Assembly (NCBI GenBank): GCA_017476885.1
Contig: JAFUYX010000016.1
Location: forward strand, 1-32,165
Reading direction: 5' to 3'
Length of the DNA: 32,165 nt
Source: Bacilli bacterium
Lineage (GTDB): Bacteria; Bacillota_I; Bacilli_A; RF39; UBA660
A program made the translations under genes and the position numbers. This document shows, in pieces, positions 6,981 to 14,195 of the stretch. Numbering within the stretch: the first letter of the stretch is position 1; the number at the start of each line of letters is the position of its first letter. The notes beneath the pieces were generated by a model, which was given only the letters and a program-made list of their open reading frames with translations, searched no databases and had not been told where the DNA came from.

Positions 6981-7544
6981 ATGGCAGTAAAAAAAATAGA
7001 CAAAAGAGTAACTAAAACAAAGAATAATATATATAACTCATTAATAGAATTACTCCAAGAAAAACAAATTGAAGAAATACGAGTATCAGAAATATGTAAA
7101 AATGCCTCCATTAATAGAACAACATTTTACGCGCATTTCAAAGATAAACATGACTTATTTAACACATATATAAAAAGTATTCAGCAAGAATTAATAAAAA
7201 ATCTCGAAAACGTAAAACATCAGAAACAAGTAAAACAATATTATTTAGAAATAACGAGTATCTTAATAAATTACATGGAAGAAAAAAAAGACATCTATAA
7301 AATTATTACGAATCATAAGCAATATGACATTATCATTCACACAATTCAAGAAAACATTAAAAACATCTTGTTAACTAATAATTACAATGACAAAATTGGT
7401 ACAATCCCCCGCGATTTTATCACTACATTTTACATAGGAGGAATTGTGAACATCGGAATGGATTGGGTTTTAAATAGGCCTACGTATTCAAAGCAAACCA
7501 TACTAAAACACATGGAAGAGTTAATTTCTAATGCATTCAAATAA
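6981..7544 (+). CDS. TetR/AcrR-family transcriptional regulator
   Basis: 187 aa. N-terminal TetR DNA-binding domain (about residues 12-60): a helix starting TKTKNNIYNSLIELL, then the helix-turn-helix at 34-53 with VSEICKNASINRTTFYAHF, followed by KDKHDLF, all typical of the family. The C-terminal ligand or dimer domain (70-187) is not recognisable; its pattern with FYIGGIVNIGMDWV resembles the DhaS/YcnC-like TetR subset. The RBS GAGG is 8 nt before ATG. No adjacent plus-strand target gene follows; the divergently oriented TasA-like gene shares the 200-bp upstream region, so control of that gene is possible but unproven. Confidence 0.85.
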   Translation: MAVKKIDKRVTKTKNNIYNSLIELLQEKQIEEIRVSEICKNASINRTTFYAHFKDKHDLFNTYIKSIQQELIKNLENVKHQKQVKQYYLEITSILINYMEEKKDIYKIITNHKQYDIIIHTIQENIKNILLTNNYNDKIGTIPRDFITTFYIGGIVNIGMDWVLNRPTYSKQTILKHMEELISNAFK

Positions 7545-7583
7545 TAATTTTAAACCACCAAAACATTTTTTTTGAAAAAATTG

Positions 7584-7612
7584 TTGAATTTTATTTATTT
7601 TTGTAGTATAGT
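7584..7612 (+). promoter_or_regulatory. Strong promoter of the structured RNA
   Basis: TTGAAT, a 17-nt spacer and TATAGT give a good sigma-A promoter on the plus strand with a start expected near 7619. No open reading frame with an RBS follows, which is why I assign it to a non-coding RNA. Confidence 0.7.
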
Positions 7613-7618
7613 AATGAC

Positions 7619-7892
7619 AGTTAATAGAAGACAGTATGGTCGTTAGTCAAGCAGATCTTGTCTAGTTTACTAGATTTGAGGTCAGCAGTCTAATAATACG
7701 CTTTACATTCTGTCATTAGATTATATATTTAATGATGGTGTGTGTTTTCCTGTCGATTATCAAGGCTATTAACGAATAGTATACTATAGTGGAATCTTGA
7801 TAAAAATATATTTTAATCTGTCAATTAAGATATATTTAGTAGTAATCCACGAAAGAGGAAATGTTCTTTTGACAGGGAACGTTCTTTTTTTT
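7619..7892 (+). ncRNA. Unassigned structured small RNA of about 275 nt
   Basis: Bounded by a sigma-A-type promoter and an intrinsic terminator, with no ORF. Visible helices: an interrupted stem-loop 7651-7686 closed by GATCTT/GAGGTC and capped by CTAG-TTTA-CTAG; TATCAAG (7758-7764) / CTTGATA (7796-7802), enclosing CTATT/AATAG; and a 14-bp near-perfect hairpin, arms 7804-7817 and 7824-7837, with loop CTGTCA. That loop is complementary to TGACAG (7870-7875) in the terminator loop, a possible kissing interaction. TTTCCTGTC (7746-7754) can instead pair with GACAGGGAA (7871-7879), which would break the terminator stem. I see none of the conserved landmarks of SRP RNA, RNase P RNA, 6S RNA or known riboswitches. 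Role unknown. Confidence 0.65.
7860..7892 (+). terminator. Intrinsic terminator of the structured RNA
   Basis: AATGTTC (7860-7866) / GAACGTT (7877-7883) with a 10-nt loop containing TGACAG, then C and eight T. One pair is G-T. Confidence 0.75.
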
Positions 7893-7905
7893 GCTAAAAA
7901 AAAGA

Positions 7906-8118
7906 TTATTTTTTTCGGATAATAATCTCGATATCAAATGATTTACAAAGGTTCAACAAAAAATCTATATTATAATTAACCGTACCCGCCTCATATTGTT
8001 CAATAGTTCTCTTCGATTTATTCATCTGAGAAGCAAACTCTCTTTGAGTTAAGCCAGTCCATTGACGAATAATCTTCATGATTTCTCCCTTATTATAATC
8101 TTTTACATTTAACTTCAT
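7906..8118 (-). CDS. Small XRE-family HTH regulator
   Basis: 70 aa, almost entirely a Cro/C1-type helix-turn-helix: IIRQWTGLTQREFASQMNKS (helices 2 and 3 about residues 22-43), then RTIEQYEAG and a last helix FLLNLCKSFDIEI. I chose the ATG at 8118 because AGGTGA lies 5 nt upstream; the longer frame to 8175 has no RBS and begins within the AT-rich promoter region. The gene converges on the structured RNA, whose terminator ends 13 nt from this stop codon, so readthrough RNA would be antisense to it. Single-domain XRE proteins of this size often act as autoregulators or antitoxin-like repressors; no partner gene is adjacent. Confidence 0.8.
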   Translation of the reverse strand: MKLNVKDYNKGEIMKIIRQWTGLTQREFASQMNKSKRTIEQYEAGTVNYNIDFLLNLCKSFDIEIIIRKK

Positions 8119-8167
8119 ATCATCACCTATTGGGACTAGTTTAGCAAAACAATAATCAATAATTCTA

Positions 8168-8192
8168 AAAATCACTATATATTAGTGACTTT
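8168..8192. promoter_or_regulatory. Inverted repeat upstream of the XRE gene, candidate operator
   Basis: TCACTA-n5-TAGTGA (8172-8188), with further A/T complementarity outside, sits about 50 nt upstream of the XRE start codon. A symmetrical site there is a natural autoregulatory operator, but no promoter hexamers stand out. Confidence 0.4.
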
Positions 8193-8235
8193 TAGGGTTC
8201 ATAAAAAAAATACCATCATTTAAGATAGTTCATAA

Positions 8236-8264
8236 TTGACAGCATCAGAATTATGCGCTAAAAT
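8236..8264 (+). promoter_or_regulatory. Promoter of tRNA-Cys
   Basis: Perfect -35 TTGACA, 17-nt spacer, TAAAAT. The start is expected near 8271, about 30 nt before the tRNA; the leader contains a GCAATT/AATTGC hairpin. Confidence 0.8.
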
Positions 8265-8299
8265 AAGAATGCAATTGAAAAATTAATTGCAACCAAATT

Positions 8300-8374
8300 G
8301 GAGCCGTAGCCAAGTGGCTAAGGCGTGGGTCTGCAACACCCTGATCACCAGTTCGAATCTGGTCGGCTCCTCCA
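8300..8374 (+). tRNA. tRNA-Cys (anticodon GCA)
   Basis: Acceptor GGAGCCG/CGGCTCC, anticodon stem GGGT/ACCC with loop CTGCAAC (anticodon GCA), T-stem ACCAG/CTGGT with loop TTCGAAT, discriminator T and encoded CCA. 75 nt, own promoter. Confidence 0.97.
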
Positions 8375-8711
8375 TATTTAAAAAAATCGCATCTAGCGAT
8401 ATTATGATAAAACTTAATTCTTGTGAATTATGTTTTTTTTCAATAATAATTCAATTTATATAAGAATGATTTATAATCCTTTAATTTAGATTTTTTTTCT
8501 TTATTCCATTTGTATTGCTAACCTACCACCTATTAAAAAATCTATTTTTTAGCCAAATATTTCTTACTTCCATATATTAAATTTATACTTTTATTAACAT
8601 AAATTCATCATCTCCAAGTCACAAGTCAAATATCATGATATCATTATAATGTTCTTAAAAACACCACAAATTTTTTTCATAATATTTTTGATGTACACTT
8701 TACCTTTTAAT
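8375..8711. other. AT-rich stretch without a gene
   Basis: No ORF with an RBS on either strand. An ATCGC/GCGAT hairpin (8387-8401) next to a run of A could end transcription entering from the right. Two adjacent palindromes, ATATCATGATAT (8630-8641) and CATTATAATG (8642-8651), are the only other structure seen. Confidence 0.6.
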
Positions 8712-8751
8712 AAAATAAAAACCTTTCCAAGTTTATTTGGAAAGATTTTTT
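8712..8751 (-). terminator. Terminator of the 541-aa membrane protein gene
   Basis: CTTTCCAA / TTGGAAAG, 8-bp perfect stem with 6-nt loop, T-rich on the minus-strand exit and with six T on the plus side, so it may work both ways. Confidence 0.8.
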
Positions 8752-8763
8752 GTTATAAATTAG

Positions 8764-10389
8764 CTATCCTACTTCTTTTTGAATATTTACGATTTCACTC
8801 ACAGGTCCATTAAAGTATTGAACAACTACTCGATCTCCTTTTTTCAAAAATGGTAGAAGTTCCTTATTCACTTTAATAGATGAAAAATACAATTGTTTAT
8901 GATTATCAGTAATATAATAATACGTATCTCCATCAATAACCGCGCTCGTCACTTCCTCTATCACTATAGTTTTACTTTCAATCTTATCTGGATTAGAAGT
9001 GATGGAACTCTCGCCAAGATACTTCTGAGCAGCCACTTCAATACCTAAAGAAGAATCACTAACAACAACTTTTTGATAATCGGCTACATCAACAAAAGCA
9101 TACATTTTTACAAGTCCTACATTATCTTTTAAGCTTAATAAATATGTTGGTCTACCATTTAAATTAATCAAAAGTGGAAAACTAGCTTTATAATTTTTTT
9201 CTTGAACAAGTCCTTCTGCAGACCCCATTGCGCTATACTCTTCCGCACCAGGAACGATATAATAACGAGTCTCCTTCGTTCTTAAATTTGATAATATAAA
9301 ACCAAGATTGGATTCATCTGATGAGACAGAGGTTATTCCTGTATATAAGTATACATCATCATCCATCACTAAATAATTATATCCTTCCGTAGTATTTACA
9401 ACATTTTTTTGTCCAAAAATAGAATTGATAAATCCTCCACCATATTCTCCCCAATCATCCATTTGTTCAATAATCAAATCAGAAGAAAAAACATGATCCA
9501 CCCAACTTGGAATCTCATCTAGTAAATATTTTTTAGATTCACCTGTGATAGGATTTAAAATTACAACACCTGAAATATCTTTTCGAAGACCAATCCCGCT
9601 ATAAGAAACAATAGGAACGATCCAATAAGGATTGCCATCATTATCAAGTTCAAAATTTGCTTCATCAAAAATAAGAGTCGGATAATCGATACGAAGTTTT
9701 CGATACAAGTTTTCAAAAAAATAAGAACTTGGCATATATTTCATCCCTTTTTCTAAAGTAACAAGTTCACTTGCACCATTCACCGAATCAACTTTAATGT
9801 ATCCTTTAATCCCCTCTTCTCGATTAGCAAAATATTTAAATAAATCATCATATTCAATTGGAGTTACCCGAATAATTTGATCTTTATAATTTATTTGGGT
9901 GTACAAATCACTGACATAAAACTGACTTACCCATTCAGTAGCTTGCCCCATGATACGATCACCAAGTTTCTGACTACTCTCTTTATCAAGAAGAGGCGTC
10001 TTAGAAAAATCTACTAAAGCAACGTCATCAGCAAATGAATGAGTACTATCCACCATAATTCGAGTCGCGTATTTTTTAGACTGAAAAAGTGGACTATTCA
10101 AAAAATTAATTCCAAATAATAAAAGGATAACAATTCCCATTCCTCCAAAAATTTTAAAAGGAACAAAACTAAAATGACTTTGAACCCTCGTACCTTTAAA
10201 GAAAAGTGCAACCATACTCTCCTTTTCAATTCCATGAAAGCCAAAAAAGAAAACTGCAAAGATTCCAACCAAGAATAAATAAACCCAAAATAAAGGACTT
10301 TGAAAATTGAAAGGAGGTAACAAAAAGTACCATAAAACAAAAGCAAGAAAACATAAAAGAAGGATTTTTAAAATAAATTCTTTTTTCAT
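8764..10389 (-). CDS. Conserved-type membrane protein with large extracytoplasmic domain, function unknown
   Basis: 541 aa. Three membrane segments in the first 100 residues (about 6-24, 33-52, 80-99) are followed by a soluble domain of about 440 residues. The soluble part has alternating strands and short motifs such as PYWIVPIV, VVILNPITGESKKY and GRPTYLLSLKD, reminiscent of repeated PepSY/YcdB-like beta modules, and a final OB-like stretch (LLPFLKKGDRVVVQY). I do not recognise the family with confidence. No catalytic motif is evident. Downstream and upstream genes are also envelope proteins, but a terminator and an extended -10 lie between this gene and the 530-aa gene, so it can be transcribed alone. 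RBS GGTGAT precedes the ATG at 10389. Confidence 0.7.
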   Translation of the reverse strand: MKKEFILKILLLCFLAFVLWYFLLPPFNFQSPLFWVYLFLVGIFAVFFFGFHGIEKESMVALFFKGTRVQSHFSFVPFKIFGGMGIVILLLFGINFLNSPLFQSKKYATRIMVDSTHSFADDVALVDFSKTPLLDKESSQKLGDRIMGQATEWVSQFYVSDLYTQINYKDQIIRVTPIEYDDLFKYFANREEGIKGYIKVDSVNGASELVTLEKGMKYMPSSYFFENLYRKLRIDYPTLIFDEANFELDNDGNPYWIVPIVSYSGIGLRKDISGVVILNPITGESKKYLLDEIPSWVDHVFSSDLIIEQMDDWGEYGGGFINSIFGQKNVVNTTEGYNYLVMDDDVYLYTGITSVSSDESNLGFILSNLRTKETRYYIVPGAEEYSAMGSAEGLVQEKNYKASFPLLINLNGRPTYLLSLKDNVGLVKMYAFVDVADYQKVVVSDSSLGIEVAAQKYLGESSITSNPDKIESKTIVIEEVTSAVIDGDTYYYITDNHKQLYFSSIKVNKELLPFLKKGDRVVVQYFNGPVSEIVNIQKEVG

Positions 10390-10406
10390 TACATATCACC
10401 AAAACA

Positions 10407-10415
10407 ACTATATCA
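10407..10415 (-). promoter_or_regulatory. Extended -10 before the 541-aa membrane protein gene
   Basis: TGATATAGT on the minus strand, 18 nt before the start codon, directly after the upstream gene's terminator. No clear -35. Confidence 0.45.
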
Positions 10416-10423
10416 TAATTCTC

Positions 10424-10451
10424 AAAAAAAGAAAATGGATATACCATTTTC
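10424..10451 (-). terminator. Terminator of the 530-aa membrane protein gene
   Basis: GAAAATGG / CCATTTTC, 8-bp perfect stem with 5-nt loop and seven T after it on the minus strand; overlaps the TGA stop. Confidence 0.8.
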
Positions 10452-12042
10452 ATTTTAAAACCATTTCATAAACAGAACCTCTTATGGTAACAACAACGAG
10501 AAGTTTATTTGCATTCTCAACATTTTTATCCACTTCAAGAACCCATTGACCATTCAATTCTTTTGGAGTCACATTTTTTATTGTAGAAGTATACTCTTGT
10601 TTTCCAATAGTATATTTTAAGGTAAATAAATCATTTACAAATGAATCTGAACCATGACGATTAACAAAGTAAGAAGAATACAAGTCTGGAACAAAAACTC
10701 GATCAAGTACAAGAAGCGTTTTATCAGGATTAGAAGATACCATACTTTTTAATTCTTGGCAAATAGTATCGGTAATACATTTTTTATAACTATAAACATA
10801 TTTATTATCAACATGAAAATCTTTAATCCGAACTTGAGTCATACCAAAGATAGTATCATCCAAAAGTAAATAGCTACCTAAAGGAATCTGTTTTACAAAA
10901 GAATTCTCAAAAATCTTATCGTAAGATAACTGAACAGTCTTATAAATAGGTGTAATACTACCAATCTCATAAGTTACAGCATCTAATATTTTTAATTGCA
11001 TAGTCTTATTTAAAAGACTCTCATCAATTGGATAAGTCAAAACATACACTCCCTCATATCCTTCAGGAATTACGGTATCTCTACTATAATTAACACCTAA
11101 ATCAGGAAAATAAGAGGAACGATCAAGAATTGGAGAAATTCGATGATTTTCAATTTCTACCACAAAGTTTTCATAATCTAAAGAATTACTCTTAAAACCA
11201 GAATTATAAATTCTATAACTAATCGCTAGATAATACTTCCCATCAATAACCTTTCCTCCAATATCAAGATTAGTAAGTAAAGATTTTTCAACAGTAACAA
11301 TTAGATCATTATGCGATAAACTTTGTGTTTCTTTATAGGTACGATTATATACCCCAAAATGTAAATACAAGAAAACTCCTAAAATAACAACACCAATACA
11401 TACAATAATAGTAAAAGTAAAACGATTTTCTAACACATAATAACGAAACTCACGAAGATATCGTCTAAAAGTCCGTTTATATTTATATGCATTAGTTCCC
11501 AAAACAAGTTCAAACTCTTCAGAATCTAAATCAGAAATCTCTAATTCTTTCGCATCTGCCTCAAAATTAAATTTTTTAATATCAAAGCCAATTCCTCTTA
11601 AAAAAGAAAAAATTACAAAATAAAACTGAGGTAAATAAACAAGTAAAGTAATATCTCGAAAAGCCCTAACAGACTGTGCCGTTGAACTAGCATCTTCAAT
11701 ACTGCTTAATGTATTATGAATGATAGTAATAAATACTAGAAAAATAAGATAATAAACAATTAAAAACATATAAAATCTAGTAGTTTTTTTCTTTTGACGC
11801 ATCAAAAAATAAACTGCAAATGAAACAGCAATAATAACAAATACTGAAAAATAGATAAAATAATTAATATAAGTTCCAACAATATTATGCTCACTAGTAA
11901 AATAATTAGAACGAACATACCCATTGAAAAAATTAACTAAAGCTCCAGTTCTAATCAACAGATATATTAAGGGAAAACAAAGAATGACATGAATCAATTT
12001 AAAATGCTTAATCAAGAACGCATAAGGCTTTTTAAGTATCAT
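10450..12042 (-). CDS. Polytopic membrane protein with extracytoplasmic C-terminal domain, function unknown
   Basis: 530 aa. Four N-terminal membrane segments (about 15-35, 58-82, 91-113, 130-150), a cytoplasmic loop rich in charged residues (about 155-205), a fifth segment (about 210-230), then about 300 extracytoplasmic residues, predicted beta-rich, with two Cys (KKCITDTICQEL) that could form a disulfide. The domain resembles two consecutive Ig/DUF4352-like beta sandwiches in pattern (YYLAISYRIYNSGF, VIPEGYEGVYVLTYP), which is only a by-eye impression. UGA is the stop. RBS AAAGGG is 10 nt before the ATG. It sits between the LysM gene and another polytopic protein, suggesting a shared envelope role. 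Confidence 0.7.
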   Translation of the reverse strand: MILKKPYAFLIKHFKLIHVILCFPLIYLLIRTGALVNFFNGYVRSNYFTSEHNIVGTYINYFIYFSVFVIIAVSFAVYFLMRQKKKTTRFYMFLIVYYLIFLVFITIIHNTLSSIEDASSTAQSVRAFRDITLLVYLPQFYFVIFSFLRGIGFDIKKFNFEADAKELEISDLDSEEFELVLGTNAYKYKRTFRRYLREFRYYVLENRFTFTIIVCIGVVILGVFLYLHFGVYNRTYKETQSLSHNDLIVTVEKSLLTNLDIGGKVIDGKYYLAISYRIYNSGFKSNSLDYENFVVEIENHRISPILDRSSYFPDLGVNYSRDTVIPEGYEGVYVLTYPIDESLLNKTMQLKILDAVTYEIGSITPIYKTVQLSYDKIFENSFVKQIPLGSYLLLDDTIFGMTQVRIKDFHVDNKYVYSYKKCITDTICQELKSMVSSNPDKTLLVLDRVFVPDLYSSYFVNRHGSDSFVNDLFTLKYTIGKQEYTSTIKNVTPKELNGQWVLEVDKNVENANKLLVVVTIRGSVYEMVLK

Positions 12043-12067
12043 TCAATATCAACCCTTTCTTAGTAAT

Positions 12068-12076
12068 ATTATAACA
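12068..12076 (-). promoter_or_regulatory. Extended -10 before the 530-aa membrane protein gene
   Basis: TGTTATAAT on the minus strand, 25 nt before the start codon and just past the LysM gene's terminator. Confidence 0.55.
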
Positions 12077-12085
12077 CGGACAAAG

Positions 12086-12118
12086 AAAAAAAGAAATGCA
12101 TTTATTGGATTCATTTCT
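12086..12118 (-). terminator. Terminator of the LysM gene
   Basis: AGAAATG / CATTTCT (7 bp) with a 13-nt loop, followed by a T run on the minus strand, right after the LysM stop codon at 12127. Confidence 0.65.
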
Positions 12119-12126
12119 CTTTCTAT

Positions 12127-12468
12127 TCATCTAGAATTTACCAGTATTTGCCCCTCAGACAAATAAACAGTAGGATTTTGAAGCACTAAATCGTCAGAAG
12201 AAATCTTAAACATCCCCGCTACCAAGTCTAAAGTATCTCCATCTTTCGTAATATAATAACGAAATCCACTTTTTGGAACAAGAATTTGCTGATTAGGATA
12301 AATATATTCTTCCATGCTAAGACCATTTAAGGCCGCTAACAACTCAGGATTAATATTGTACATACGTGCAATCCCATACAAAGAATCTCCCTTTTGAATG
12401 GTATAATAATCATAATAATTTTGTTTGCTAGAAGGCACGACAGGCCGTTGCTTAAAGTCCTCTTTCAT
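12127..12468 (-). CDS. Double-LysM peptidoglycan-binding protein
   Basis: 113 aa consisting almost only of two LysM modules: residues 21-66 (YYTIQKGDSLYGIARMYNI, then LLAALNGL and PNQQILVP) and a weaker one, 70-112 (YYITKDGDTLDLVAGMFKIS, then GQILV). LysM binds N-acetylglucosamine in peptidoglycan. No signal peptide or membrane segment is visible, which is odd for a wall binder; export may be non-classical, or the protein may act inside. I prefer the ATG at 12468, with AGGAAG 11 nt upstream; the GTG at 12480 abuts the RBS. The gene lies between two envelope genes on the same strand and is 53 nt downstream of the 374-aa protein gene. Confidence 0.85.
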   Translation of the reverse strand: MKEDFKQRPVVPSSKQNYYDYYTIQKGDSLYGIARMYNINPELLAALNGLSMEEYIYPNQQILVPKSGFRYYITKDGDTLDLVAGMFKISSDDLVLQNPTVYLSEGQILVNSR

Positions 12469-12521
12469 AATAAAAATCACTTCCTATTATAAAATATGAA
12501 AAACAAAACATTTGGTTAAAC

Positions 12522-13634
12522 TTATAATACAAAAATAACATTCGAGTAATTAAAATTCCATTCAAAGTTTTGAAGGATTTTTCTTTCTCCCATCGTTTCA
12601 CTAAAAGAATACAAACAATCCTCTATTAAATAATACACAGTTCCATCTTTGTAACCAACAACCGACTTTACCGGATTATCTCTAATCTTAATTCTTTTAC
12701 CATCCCAAATTTGATAAAAAGAGCCATCATTATTTTCATACTGAACAATCATTGAATTATTAAAAAAAACATCTTGATATACCAATTTATTAATCGAAAC
12801 TTCTTGAAATCCATTTTGATAAATCTTCCCAATCTCACCATTTCCAACCTGTTCAAGCACTTTAGTTTCCACATCAAATTTCCATTCTTTTTGTTCATGC
12901 TTATCAATGAGATATACAGCATTATTATATACTCCTAAAATTCTACTATCAAAACTAATCTTATTAGGAAGATCCACAATAGTCGTTTTTTTAGTTTTCA
13001 TATCCACTATGTATACCCTATTAAAAAAATATTCTTGTTCATAGTCTGGAATAATCAAATAAGACTTCACTCTAGAAATTAAAGAAGGTTGATAAATATC
13101 CTTTGAAAAAAGAGAAATTTCACTATCCGATTGAGAATCTATGACAGAAAACCCTCTATAATTCCAAACAAAAACAATATCATTCAATGAATTATAAATA
13201 GTCGTTTTTTCATTATTTCTATAAATGGCTTCTTCACTATTGGCTGAAATTCCTAGTTGATTCTTTAAAGAATCTGATACAAGATAAGAAGAGATTTGAC
13301 TATCTCCATCATGGCACAAATAATTAAAATTTACTTTCTTACTCTTTGGTAAAATACATTTTTCATTTCCTTCTTGTAAAGATTCAATACTAGTAACCAC
13401 TTTTTTTTCAAAAAAATCTTGATGATCCAAAAGTGCATAATAAACTCGTCCATCCTCATGCTCAAAAGTAAAAGAATAATAATCAAAATCCGAATGATAC
13501 GATTCTGTTATTTGAAAAGAATCCACCTGATAAGAAATATGGTAATCCAAACGGACAAAAAAATGAAAAATAAGAAATACAAGAAAAGCCAAAAAAACTA
13601 AAAATGCTATAATTTTTTTAATGCTTATTTTCAT
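12522..13634 (-). CDS. Single-pass membrane-anchored protein with beta-rich extracytoplasmic domain
   Basis: About 370 aa. Membrane segment at residues 8-27, then an all-beta domain of about 340 residues with repeated blades of the kind W/F-x-D-x-x-x-x-x-V and phrases such as RVYIVDMKTKKTTIVDLP, AVYLIDKHEQKEWKFDVET and GTVYYLIEDCLYSF; this suggests a beta-propeller by eye. No catalytic motif seen. The frame overlaps the end of the PH-domain gene by 17 nt with the ATG at 13634 (29 nt if the ATG at 13646 is used); neither has a strong RBS, so translation is probably coupled to the upstream gene. The partner cannot be named. Confidence 0.7.
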   Translation of the reverse strand: MKISIKKIIAFLVFLAFLVFLIFHFFVRLDYHISYQVDSFQITESYHSDFDYYSFTFEHEDGRVYYALLDHQDFFEKKVVTSIESLQEGNEKCILPKSKKVNFNYLCHDGDSQISSYLVSDSLKNQLGISANSEEAIYRNNEKTTIYNSLNDIVFVWNYRGFSVIDSQSDSEISLFSKDIYQPSLISRVKSYLIIPDYEQEYFFNRVYIVDMKTKKTTIVDLPNKISFDSRILGVYNNAVYLIDKHEQKEWKFDVETKVLEQVGNGEIGKIYQNGFQEVSINKLVYQDVFFNNSMIVQYENNDGSFYQIWDGKRIKIRDNPVKSVVGYKDGTVYYLIEDCLYSFSETMGERKILQNFEWNFNYSNVIFVL

Positions 13635-14067
13635 GTTCTCGATCATGAGGATATTTCTGCTTTGCTTTCATCATGAAAGAAGATATCTGTGTTTCAATTT
13701 CAATAAGCGATTCCTTAGAAAGATTCGAAATCGTAATAACTTCTTTAACAGTATCAATCACAACTTTTCCCCATATAATCCCTTCATAAATTTGCATGTC
13801 ATTATATAAATCTGGTGTAATACTACTTAAAGAATAGCCAAATAAAATACGCTTTCTTCCTAACAAAATTCTTTGATTGGTAATCGCAATAGCAGCAGTC
13901 TCAAAAAAATCTAAGGGACTATCATTCTTTTGACCCGCAAAAGCATACAAAATCTTTTCATCAGGATTTATATGTAAATCTACTACATGGGCATTTTGAA
14001 AAAGACGCCAAGCAACGGTACCCTTAAATTTTTTTTTAAATTGCTTCACATAATCATAACAAGTCAT
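13618..14067 (-). CDS. Bacterial PH-like domain protein (YokE/bPH_3 type)
   Basis: 149 aa, cytoplasmic, no membrane segment. The core AAIAITNQRILLGRKRILFG followed by YSLSSITPDLYNDMQIYEGIIWG and VVIDT is the pattern of bacterial PH-like domains (allxTnxRllxxxkkxxx...IPlxxIxxvxxxxGxxxGxIxI). Such domains usually serve as membrane or partner adaptors; no enzymatic role is expected. The RBS GAGGAAG is at 14074-14080 and a TATAAT is at 14088-14093. It overlaps and probably drives translation of the following anchored protein, so the two may form an inside-outside pair; this is inference. Confidence 0.75.
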   Translation of the reverse strand: MTCYDYVKQFKKKFKGTVAWRLFQNAHVVDLHINPDEKILYAFAGQKNDSPLDFFETAAIAITNQRILLGRKRILFGYSLSSITPDLYNDMQIYEGIIWGKVVIDTVKEVITISNLSKESLIEIETQISSFMMKAKQKYPHDREHENKH

Positions 14068-14133
14068 TTTATCACTTCCTCAAAACTATTATACTAAAAA
14101 ATCATAATTATTTCTATAACATTCATAAAATAT

Positions 14134-14169
14134 TAAAAAGACATGATTGATTTGCAATCAATCACATCT
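14134..14169 (-). terminator. Strong terminator of the 621-aa Cys-rich protein gene
   Basis: 14-bp stem (arms 14139-14152 and 14156-14169, two G-T pairs) with a 3-nt loop and five T on the minus strand, 27 nt after the stop codon. Confidence 0.85.
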
Positions 14170-14195
14170 TCATTTAGCTTCAAAACTCAAAAATA

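Noticed and set aside
7619-7892. Structured RNA as SRP RNA, RNase P RNA, 6S RNA or a metabolite riboswitch
   Set aside because: The conserved landmarks (SRP apical GGAAG/AGCA loop, RNase P GAGGAAAGTCC, 6S long rod with paired ends) are not present, and no downstream plus-strand gene would be controlled.
8387-8401. Hairpin after tRNA-Cys as its terminator
   Set aside because: ATCGC/GCGAT has no T run on the plus strand; the adjacent run suits only minus-strand transcription, so no tRNA-Cys terminator is called.
10098-10453. Two extra minus-strand ORFs over the N-terminal part of the 541-aa protein gene
   Set aside because: Frame shadows of a hydrophobic coding segment; no start signals.
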